Source of the DNA: Rhodoferax sp.
GTDB lineage: Bacteria > Pseudomonadota > Gammaproteobacteria > Burkholderiales > Burkholderiaceae_C
Assembly (NCBI GenBank): GCA_028292305.1
Contig: JAQGMQ010000535.1
Span: 1-5,317 of the forward strand
Direction: 5' to 3'
DNA length: 5,317 nt
Both the position numbers and the translations under genes were made by a program. Of the stretch, positions 1 to 5,273 are shown in pieces. A model generated the notes under the pieces. The model was not told the origin of the DNA, searched no databases, and worked only from the letters and a program-made list of their open reading frames with translations. Numbering within the stretch: position 1 is the stretch's first letter; the number at the start of each line of letters is the position of its first letter.

Positions 1-171
1 AAGCTGATCAACGAAAGCCCCCGCTACGCCGAGGCCAGCAAGAAGACGGGCTCGTCGATCGCGTTCGCCTCCGAGCTCAAGCGCGCCGGTTACGCCACCG
101 ACCCCAACTACGCCAGCAAGCTCAGCAAGGCCATCGACCGCACCGAGCAATTGCGCCGGGCGTATGCGTAA
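1..171 (+). CDS. flgJ: FlgJ C-terminus (partial, 5' end outside window): flagellar rod-cap peptidoglycan hydrolase
   Basis: The first frame is open from base 1 to a TAA at 169-171 and gives the last 56 residues of a protein. The stretch GYATDPNYASKL, preceded by a YAEASKKTG segment and an FASELKRA segment, is the typical end of the glucosaminidase-like C-terminal domain of FlgJ. In FlgJ the N-terminal part caps the growing rod in the periplasm, and the C-terminal part cuts peptidoglycan so that the rod can cross the cell wall. The catalytic residues and the rod-cap domain lie upstream and cannot be checked here. Its position directly before flgK matches the usual end of flg operons. The identification rests on the short terminal motif and on gene order, which agree. 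Confidence 0.9.
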   Translation, partial: KLINESPRYAEASKKTGSSIAFASELKRAGYATDPNYASKLSKAIDRTEQLRRAYA

Positions 172-246
172 GAGGTCGCCGATGCGTGGCGCGCAACACC
201 GCTTCCAACCGGCGCCCGACGCCGTGCGCTGCGCGGAGCTTGACCC
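172..246 (+). other. flgJ-flgK intergenic gap with flgK ribosome binding site
   Basis: This 75-base spacer ends in a GGAG (235-238) placed 8 bases before the flgK ATG, which supports that start. A small GGCG/CGCC hairpin (211-223) has no following T run and is unlikely to terminate transcription, so read-through from flgJ is plausible. GCCGAT at 178-183 resembles part of a sigma-28 -10 element, but I see no TAAA-type -35 element at the right distance. Confidence 0.5.
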
Positions 247-2211
247 ATGAGCGGCCTGCTCAACGTCGGCACCCGCGCGCTGTTGGCCAACCAGGCGGCG
301 CTGGCCACGGCCGGGCACAACATCGCCAACGTCAACACGGTGGGCTACACGCGGCAGAACGTGGTGCTCGAAGCAGTGGCCGGCCAGTTCACCGGCGGCG
401 GCTACATCGGCAAGGGCGTCGACATCGTCACCGTGCAGCGCACCTACAACCAGTTCCTCACGCGGCAGGCTTCGCTCACGCAGGCGATCCAGGCCGGCGA
501 CACCGCGCGCTCAGACAAGCTGAGCCAGCTGCAGGACATCTTCCAGGGCGGCACCAGCGGCCTGGGCGCGGCGGTGAACGACATGCTGAACGCGTTCTCC
601 GACGTGTCCAGCTCACCCACCGACCTGACCGCGCGCAACGTGGTGTTGACCCGCGCCAACGAGCTCACGGGCCGCTTCCGCACGGCCAGCAAGCAGCTCG
701 ACGAAGTGCAGTCGGGCGTGACGCAACAACTGCAGCAGGCGGTGGACAACATCAACAGCCTGACCTCCCGCATCGCCGCGCTCAATGAGAACATCGCCCG
801 CGCCACCGGCACCGGCCAGACGCCGAACGATCTGCTCGACCAGCGCGACCAACTCATCAACGAACTCAACAAGTCGGCCCAGACCACCACCGCCAATGCC
901 ACCGACGGCACGCTCAGCGTGTTCATCGGCAACCAGGCCGTGGTGCTGGGCAACGCGGCATCGCCGGTGAAGCTGGTGCCCGACGAATACGGCGTGCCCG
1001 GCAAGAAGCTGGCCGTGCAGCTGGGCACCGTGACCAATGTGCTCGACGAGAACATGCTCGGCGGCGGCGAGGTGGCCGGCCTGCTGCGCTTTCAGAACAA
1101 CGACCTGATAGAGGCCAGCAACCTGCTGGGCCGCATGTCGCTGGCCATCACCAGCGAGGTCAACGACCAGCACAAGCTCGGACTCGACCTGGACGGCCAG
1201 CCAGGCGGCAACCTGTTCACGCCGATCACGCTGGCCGACGGCAAGGCCACCGCGCTGAACTCGGTGACGCACCTGCCGACCACCGCCACGGTGGGCGTGT
1301 CGGTGCTCGACGCCACCAAGATGGTCGCCTCCAACTACGAGTTGCGCATGACCAGCGCCACCACCGGCAGCGTGGTGCGGCTGTCCGACGGGCAGGTCAC
1401 GAACGTGGCGGCCGTGCCGGTCGATATCGACGGCCTGCGCTTCAACATCAGCGCCACCGCGGCCAACGGCGACAAGTTTCTGATCCAGCCTTTTGCGACC
1501 GCAGCGGCGGCCATGAACACCGCGATCTCGTCGGCCCGTGACCTGGCCGCGGCCAGCATCATCGAGCCGCAGATCGGCACCGCCAACACCGGCAACGTGG
1601 CCGTGGTGAGCCTGAGCGCCAAGCCCGAAGGCTTCGTGTTGCCCGGCGCCGGTGGCGTGACGCTGACCTTCGCCACGGGCACGCCGCCGACCTTCACGCT
1701 GACCGGCAACACCGGCGCGCCCACCGACGCATCGACCACGCCGCCCACCCCGCTGGCCGGCCCGCCGTACGCCTACACCTCGGGCCAGACCATCACCGTG
1801 GACGGCTGGGCGCTGAAGCTGCAAGGCACGCCGGGCAACGGCGACACCATCAAGGTGCAGGACGCCACGCCGACCAGCGGCGGCACGGGCTACTTCAACT
1901 TGAACGCCGGCAACTCGGACGCGATGATGGGCCTGCGCGACCTGCCCACCTTCGACGGCGCCACCATGTCCGACGGCTACGCCGGGCTCATCGCACAGAT
2001 CGGCGTGCGCACCCAGAGCGCGCAATACGCGACCAGCGTGTCGCAGGCGATCGCGGCCAATGCCGAGTCGGACAAGGCGGCCGTATCGGGCGTGAACCTC
2101 GACGAAGAAGCGGCCAAGCTGATCCAGTACCAACAGGCCTACCAGGCCTCGTCGAAGATGATCCAGATCTCGCAGACCATCTTCGACACGCTGATCCAGA
2201 ACATGCGCTGA
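247..2211 (+). CDS. flgK: FlgK, flagellar hook-filament junction protein 1 (HAP1)
   Basis: This 654-residue protein is exported by the flagellar type III apparatus and forms the first ring of the hook-filament junction. The N-terminal D0 region carries the FlgK signature GHNIANVNTVGYTRQ (residues 23-37). The C-terminus carries VNLDEE (616-621) followed by the AAKLIQYQQAYQASSKMI helix. These two terminal helices pack together in the axial structure. There is no Sec signal peptide, as expected. The protein is about 100 residues longer than the enterobacterial form. The extra length lies in the surface-exposed middle, which includes a Pro/Thr-rich linker (about 479-508) and two related beta-rich modules (about 363-415 and 471-538). 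The ATG has a GGAG 8 bases upstream, and the family N-terminus starts where expected. flgL follows after 37 bases, so the two are probably co-transcribed, in keeping with their paired role. Confidence 0.97.
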   Translation: MSGLLNVGTRALLANQAALATAGHNIANVNTVGYTRQNVVLEAVAGQFTGGGYIGKGVDIVTVQRTYNQFLTRQASLTQAIQAGDTARSDKLSQLQDIFQGGTSGLGAAVNDMLNAFSDVSSSPTDLTARNVVLTRANELTGRFRTASKQLDEVQSGVTQQLQQAVDNINSLTSRIAALNENIARATGTGQTPNDLLDQRDQLINELNKSAQTTTANATDGTLSVFIGNQAVVLGNAASPVKLVPDEYGVPGKKLAVQLGTVTNVLDENMLGGGEVAGLLRFQNNDLIEASNLLGRMSLAITSEVNDQHKLGLDLDGQPGGNLFTPITLADGKATALNSVTHLPTTATVGVSVLDATKMVASNYELRMTSATTGSVVRLSDGQVTNVAAVPVDIDGLRFNISATAANGDKFLIQPFATAAAAMNTAISSARDLAAASIIEPQIGTANTGNVAVVSLSAKPEGFVLPGAGGVTLTFATGTPPTFTLTGNTGAPTDASTTPPTPLAGPPYAYTSGQTITVDGWALKLQGTPGNGDTIKVQDATPTSGGTGYFNLNAGNSDAMMGLRDLPTFDGATMSDGYAGLIAQIGVRTQSAQYATSVSQAIAANAESDKAAVSGVNLDEEAAKLIQYQQAYQASSKMIQISQTIFDTLIQNMR

Positions 2212-2236
2212 TCCGAACCACAAATAACCAAGAACC

Positions 2237-2240
2237 GGGG
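2237..2240 (+). promoter_or_regulatory. flgL ribosome binding site
   Basis: A GGGG followed by AAACCACC places a purine-rich Shine-Dalgarno-like element 8 bases before the flgL ATG at 2249. The 37-base flgK-flgL spacer (2212-2248) is A-rich for this genome and shows no hairpin with a T run, so the two genes look co-transcribed. Confidence 0.55.
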
Positions 2241-2248
2241 AAACCACC

Positions 2249-3460
2249 ATGGCCGCCTCTTTCGCCCGACTCGGCAGCTACAACGCCTTCGACACCGCGA
2301 TGCGCAACCTCACGACGCGGCAGAGCACGCTGTCGTCCTTGCAGGAACACATCACCGCGGGCAAGCGTGTGCTGCGCCCGAGCGACGACCCGACGGCCGC
2401 GGCCCAAGCCGAACGCGCGCAGACCCGCATCGCCCGGGTCGACACCGACCAGCGCGCGCTGGCCATGCAGCGCAATTCGATCACCGAGGCCGAGTCGACG
2501 CTGGGCGAGGCCAACGACGCGATGCAGGCCTTCCGCGAAAAGCTGGTGGCCGCCGGCAATGGCGCCTACAGCCCCACCGACCGCGCCTCCATCGTGCAGG
2601 AGCTGACCTCGCTGCGCGAGCAGATCTTCAATTATTCGAACCGCGCCGACAGCAACGGCATCCCGCTGTTCAGCGGCCTGGGCAGCGCCGCGCCGCCATT
2701 CGTCGACGCCACCACGGGGGTGCAGTACGCGGCCATTCCGGGCCAGCGGCCGAATGGCGAGGTGTCGGTCACGCCCACGCTCGACGGCGAGGCCGCCTGG
2801 ATGAGCGTGCCCACCGGCAACGGCGTGTTCGCGGTGGACTTCGGCGCGGCCAACGCGGGCACCGCCTGGTCCGACCTCGGCCAGGTGACCAACCCCTCGG
2901 CGGTGACCGGCAACAACTACAGCATCCAGTTCACGGTGAACGCCGCGGGTGTCACCACCTACGACGTGACCAACACCACCACCGGCACCTCGGTGGCGGC
3001 CGCGCAGCCCTACACCTCGGGTCAGGCGATCGCCTTCGACGGCATGTCGATGGTGGTCAAGGGCGTGCCGAAAAGCGGCGACAGCTTCGCGGTGACGCCG
3101 AGCGTCAAGTCCGACGTGTTCGCCGTGCTCGACAAGGCCATCGCCGGTGTCAAGAACGCCGGCCCGAACGTCGGCACGCTGACCCACGGCATCACCCAGG
3201 CGCTGACGCAGATCGATTCCGGCATGGCCCGGCTGCAGGCTTCACAGGGCCTGGCGGGCGACTTGCTGAACCGTGTCGACCGCGTCGACGCAAGCCAGCA
3301 GACCCGCTCCGTGCAGCTCGAAGCCGACCGCACCCGGGCCGAAGATCTCGATATGATCAAGGCCCTGTCGGATCAGACCAACCAGCAGACCGGCTACCAG
3401 GCCGCCCTGCAGTCGTACGCCCAGATCCAGAAACTTTCGCTCTTCAATTACCTTAGTTGA
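2249..3460 (+). CDS. flgL: FlgL, flagellar hook-filament junction protein 3 (HAP3)
   Basis: This 403-residue protein forms the second junction ring, between FlgK and the flagellin filament, and is exported through the flagellar type III system. The N-terminal region has the FlgL/flagellin-type motif GKRVLRPSDDPTAAA (from residue 38; SDDP at 45-48), preceded by a helical segment rich in Gln, Ser and Leu. The C-terminal region (about 340-403) ends in the helical D0 stretch QTGYQAALQSYAQIQKLSLFNYLS, which is typical of FlgL. It is longer than the roughly 317-residue enterobacterial protein, and the extra residues lie in the middle. Residues 222-284 form a beta-rich module (PYTSGQ, then DG, G, P and GD) that resembles two parts of FlgK. 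The start is supported by GGGG 8 bases upstream and by family alignment. The stop lies two bases before the next gene's ATG. Confidence 0.96.
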   Translation: MAASFARLGSYNAFDTAMRNLTTRQSTLSSLQEHITAGKRVLRPSDDPTAAAQAERAQTRIARVDTDQRALAMQRNSITEAESTLGEANDAMQAFREKLVAAGNGAYSPTDRASIVQELTSLREQIFNYSNRADSNGIPLFSGLGSAAPPFVDATTGVQYAAIPGQRPNGEVSVTPTLDGEAAWMSVPTGNGVFAVDFGAANAGTAWSDLGQVTNPSAVTGNNYSIQFTVNAAGVTTYDVTNTTTGTSVAAAQPYTSGQAIAFDGMSMVVKGVPKSGDSFAVTPSVKSDVFAVLDKAIAGVKNAGPNVGTLTHGITQALTQIDSGMARLQASQGLAGDLLNRVDRVDASQQTRSVQLEADRTRAEDLDMIKALSDQTNQQTGYQAALQSYAQIQKLSLFNYLS

Positions 3461-3462
3461 CC

Positions 3463-4710
3463 ATGATCCCTTCCGTGCTCGGCAGCGTCACCCTGGGCTA
3501 CCGCCCGCTGTGGAACCAACGCCGAGACCTGGCAGGGATACAGCTTTTTGTGGAAGCCAGCCAGCAGGGCGCCGTGGACGCGGTGCACCTGCTCGACGCG
3601 CTGGCCGAGTTGGACACCCTGACCACCCCGCCGCTGCTGCTGTCGATGCAGTCGCGCCAGTTGCTGTGCGACATGCTCGACCACGCGCCCGCCAACGACG
3701 GCACCCACTGGATCGAAGTGCGCCAGGAATGGCTCACCGACACGGCCATGGTGCAACGCGTGCGCGCCGCCCACCAGCGCGGCCTGCGCCTGGTGTGGCG
3801 CGGCCCGGCCGAGACCCCGGTCGACCCGACGCTGGCCCGCTGCTTCGTGAAGAGCGTGGTCACGTTGTCCGCCCAGACCGCGCTGGCCGCCCTGCAGGCG
3901 GGCGCGGCACAGCGCAACCTGTCGAGCCTGTCGGCCCCCTCGACCGCACGCAGCCCGGTGCAGGCCGGCCAGATCTACGAAGGCGTGGCCAGCCGCGCGC
4001 TGATGGAGCATTGCCTCGACCAGCAAAATGCCTACGCCCTCATCGGCTGGCCCGAAGAAGACATCCTGCACGGCCACCGCCACCAGGCCATCGCCCCCGA
4101 ACACCGCACCATGATGCGCGTGATCAAGGCCGTCGAGGCCGACCAGTCGATGGAGCAGATCGAAGCCGTGCTCAGCGAAGAGCCGGTGTTGGCTTACCGC
4201 TTCCTGGCCTATGTGAATTCGGCCGGCGTCGGCGTGCGCACCGGCGTGGAATCGCTGCGGCACGGCCTGATGATGCTGGGGTATTCGTCGCTCGCCAAAT
4301 GGCTGGTGGCGCAATTGCCGCAAGCCTCCGAAGACCACAACCTGCACCCCGTGAAGGCCGGCATGATCCTGCGCGCACGGCTCATGGAACACCTGCTCGA
4401 CGCCGGCGCCGAAGACGGCCTGCGCCGCGAAATCTACCTCTGCGGCCTGTTCTCGCAGCTCGACCTGCTGCTCGGCGAGCCGCTGGGCACCGTGCTGCGC
4501 CGCATTCCACTGTCGGAGCGGATCTACGACGCCACCGTGAAGAACGCCGGGCCGTATGCCTCGTCGCTCGAGATTGCGGTTGCGCAAGCGAGCGACGACA
4601 CAAAGAAGATCCGGACGCTGTGCCGCAAGCACAACTTGCCGATCGATGATGCGAATCGGGCTCTGTTGAGGACGTTGGTGACGTTGAAGGCGCAGCCGAC
4701 TTCCAGGTGA
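3463..4710 (+). CDS. Degenerate EAL-like plus HDOD domain protein (YuxH/CdgJ-type signalling protein)
   Basis: This 415-residue cytoplasmic protein has no signal peptide or membrane segment. Residues about 10-200 resemble the N-terminal EAL-like part of YuxH-type proteins: TLGYRPLWNQRRDLAGIQLF aligns with the usual RQPIF...GYELLFR pattern, and GWPEED (195-200) sits where the domain usually ends. The glutamate of ELL is Gln27, so phosphodiesterase activity is unlikely. Residues about 205-400 form an HDOD domain, with IEAVLSEEPVLAYRFLAYVNSAG (230-255), SLRHGLMMLGY, then CGLFSQLDLLLG (327-338), which lacks the metal-binding His-Asp of true HD hydrolases. CdgJ-type relatives influence motility in Vibrio; a similar role here is inferred. 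The start could instead be the TTG at 3457, but ATG fits better. There is no clear ribosome binding site, so translation probably depends on reinitiation after flgL. Codon use changes in the last 46 residues. Confidence 0.85.
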   Translation: MIPSVLGSVTLGYRPLWNQRRDLAGIQLFVEASQQGAVDAVHLLDALAELDTLTTPPLLLSMQSRQLLCDMLDHAPANDGTHWIEVRQEWLTDTAMVQRVRAAHQRGLRLVWRGPAETPVDPTLARCFVKSVVTLSAQTALAALQAGAAQRNLSSLSAPSTARSPVQAGQIYEGVASRALMEHCLDQQNAYALIGWPEEDILHGHRHQAIAPEHRTMMRVIKAVEADQSMEQIEAVLSEEPVLAYRFLAYVNSAGVGVRTGVESLRHGLMMLGYSSLAKWLVAQLPQASEDHNLHPVKAGMILRARLMEHLLDAGAEDGLRREIYLCGLFSQLDLLLGEPLGTVLRRIPLSERIYDATVKNAGPYASSLEIAVAQASDDTKKIRTLCRKHNLPIDDANRALLRTLVTLKAQPTSR

Positions 4711-4726
4711 GCGGGTGGTGTGGCTT

Positions 4727-4750
4727 GGCTTGTCGAAGCCTCCTGTTTTC
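4727..4750 (+). terminator. Possible weak terminator after the HDOD gene
   Basis: A GGCTT/AAGCC hairpin with loop GTCG (4727-4740) is followed, after a short gap, by TGTTTTC. The stem is only 5 bp and the T run is not immediate, so this is a weak candidate. The same bases are a variant of the nearby REP core, and that may be their real origin. Confidence 0.25.
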
Positions 4751-4769
4751 TGTGCCGCTGAGCCTGGTT

Positions 4770-4791
4770 AGGGGCTGCCCTCTTCCTTTTT
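4770..4791 (+). terminator. Possible weak terminator (second candidate)
   Basis: AGGG (4770-4773) and CCCT (4778-4781) can pair around GCTG and are followed by a pyrimidine tract ending in five T (4787-4791). The 4-bp stem is short for an intrinsic terminator, but the T-rich tail is the best in the region. Termination of the flg run somewhere between 4711 and 4800 is expected from context. Confidence 0.25.
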
Positions 4792-4842
4792 GATGAGCCT
4801 GCCGAATCGTCCCCCTTCCGCTCGCCCTGAGCTTGTCGAAGG

Positions 4843-4896
4843 GTCTGGTTGGGTCGTCAAGTCTGGTTGATTTGTCAACGCTGGTTGATGCCGCCG
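4843..4896 (+). repeat. Short 18-base tandem repeat, about 2.5 copies
   Basis: GTCTGGTTGGGTCGTCAA (4843-4860) is followed directly by GTCTGGTTGATTTGTCAA (4861-4878), which matches at 15 of 18 bases. A third partial unit, CGCTGGTTGAT (4879-4889), matches at 9 of 11. A GATGCCGCC at 4887-4895 recurs at 4908-4916. The array directly abuts the intact REP copy. Confidence 0.6.
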
Positions 4897-4951
4897 GCAA
4901 GTCCATCGATGCCGCCCCCGCTGTCTGCGATCTTCCGGTGACGCTGCGGAT

Positions 4952-4979
4952 ACCCTGCGGTGCTCGGATTCGGCAGGGT
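4952..4979. repeat. Small inverted repeat at the left edge of the palindromic element
   Basis: ACCCTGC (4952-4958) and GCAGGGT (4973-4979) are perfect 7-bp inverted arms around a 14-base loop. The right arm coincides with the outer end of the large inverted repeat, so this hairpin may be part of the same element. Confidence 0.5.
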
Positions 4980-5035
4980 CAGAATGCTCGACGCGTCGCC
5001 GCGCTGGCTGCCGTGTCTACGCCCGTTGACTTGTT

Positions 5036-5059
5036 CCCTCTCCCGCGTGCGGGAGAGGG
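5036..5059 (+). repeat. REP hairpin copy 1
   Basis: An 11-bp perfect stem, CCCTCTCCCGC (5036-5046) with GCGGGAGAGGG (5049-5059), surrounds a central GT. It is followed by TTAGGGTGAGGG, the common tail of this REP family. No T run follows, so it is not a standard intrinsic terminator. Confidence 0.9.
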
Positions 5060-5114
5060 TTAGGGTGAGGGGCGGGGTGACGCGCAGGGATGTCAATCAC
5101 CACCCTCACCCCAG

Positions 5115-5138
5115 CCCTCTCCCGCACGCGGGAGAGGG
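5115..5138 (-). repeat. REP hairpin copy 2 (opposite orientation)
   Basis: The same 11-bp stem occurs at 5115-5125 and 5128-5138 around AC. Its tail (GGGGTGAGGG on the minus strand, 5103-5112) points back toward copy 1, so the two REPs face each other tail to tail across about 31 bases. Confidence 0.9.
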
Positions 5139-5185
5139 AGCAATACCAACGGCAGCCAGCGCAGCGAAGTGTCCGGTATTCGGCA

Positions 5186-5207
5186 CCCTGACCCCTCCCC
5201 ACCCCCC
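5186..5207 (-). other. G-quadruplex motif on the minus strand
   Basis: On the + strand the runs CCC (5186-5188), CCCC (5192-5195), CCCC (5197-5200) and CCCCCC (5202-5207) are separated by 3, 1 and 1 bases. The minus strand therefore fits the standard four-run G-quadruplex pattern with very short loops. Folding is predicted from pattern only. Confidence 0.6.
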
Positions 5208-5249
5208 TCTAAACTGAAGGTCCCCCTCCAACAGCGCAATTTCTCCTTC

Positions 5250-5273
5250 TGATTCAACCGCGTAAGTGAATCA
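5250..5273. promoter_or_regulatory. Possible operator: 7-bp dyad TGATTCA-N10-TGAATCA
   Basis: TGATTCA (5250-5256) and TGAATCA (5267-5273) are exact inverted arms separated by 10 bases, in the AT-richest part of the window. The spacing would suit a dimeric DNA-binding protein, possibly controlling a gene to the right of the window. I see no convincing -35/-10 pair with it, and a 7-bp dyad can arise by chance. Confidence 0.25.

Larger units (their letters stand above)
4725..4843 (+). repeat. Cluster of GAGCYTGTCGAAG-type REP copies
   Basis: The intact copy is CCCTGAGCTTGTCGAAGGG at 4825-4843, a well-known dispersed repeat type in high-GC proteobacteria. A second copy at 4728-4738 shares the 11-base core GCTTGTCGAAG. 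Two weaker copies begin TGAGCCTG at 4759-4766 and 4794-4801, and the latter continues CCGAA. The aligned starts (4725, 4759, 4794, 4828) are 34 or 35 bases apart. The outer two copies are clear; the middle two are inferred from partial matches. Confidence 0.6.
4972..5193. repeat. Large imperfect inverted repeat containing two opposed REP hairpins (REPIN- or MITE-like)
   Basis: The core arms 5035-5071 and 5103-5139 are inverted copies matching at 35 of 37 bases. Outside them the symmetry continues: 4982-5014 is the inverted counterpart of 5149-5181, matching at 27 of 33, and GGCAGGGT at 4972-4979 pairs with ACCCTGACC at 5185-5193. The arms differ in spacer length by 11 bases (20 versus 9) between core and outer match. 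Inside, GGTGA (5076-5080) pairs with TCACC (5097-5101). The centre lies near 5087. This looks like a small non-autonomous palindromic element with no coding capacity. No target-site duplication was identified. Confidence 0.7.

Noticed and set aside
158..186. Possible sigma-28 promoter before flgK, from GCCGAT at 178-183
   Set aside because: No TAAA or TCAAG-like -35 element lies 11-12 bases upstream of it, and the -10 match is only partial.
613..2250. Long minus-strand open frame of 545 residues opposite flgK
   Set aside because: Its composition (very rich in Gly, Arg, Val, His and Ala) is what an antisense frame of a high-GC gene gives, and it lies opposite an unmistakable flgK. The same reasoning removes the long antisense frames opposite flgL and the HDOD gene.
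4309..4320. Sigma-54-like TGGC...TTGC element inside the HDOD gene
   Set aside because: The distance between GG and GC is 9 instead of the needed 11 bases, and it lies within coding sequence.
3510..4649. Second + strand frame of 379 residues overlapping the HDOD gene
   Set aside because: It is rich in Arg, Pro, Ala and Gly without motifs, typical of an out-of-frame reading, whereas the HDOD frame has clear family features.
4833..5063. Open frame on the + strand of 76 residues (LVGSSSLVDLSTLVDAA...)
   Set aside because: It starts with a TTG inside the REP core, has no ribosome binding site, and ends inside REP hairpin copy 1 with the peptide PLPRAGEG, a usual spurious translation of that repeat.
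4952..5193. CRISPR array, because of repeated palindromes
   Set aside because: The copies are inverted relative to each other, there are only two, and the spacers do not fit a regular repeat-spacer pattern.
4875..5217. Several short open frames on both strands across the REP pair
   Set aside because: Their sequences (LTLTLSRTRERE, PHPNPLPHAGEG, LSRVRERVRVRG) are translations of the REP palindrome and its tail, with no initiation signals or family resemblance.
5210..5240. Possible sigma-28 promoter from TAAACTGA near 5210
   Set aside because: The -35-like TAAA has no GCCGATAA-like element at the proper spacing.
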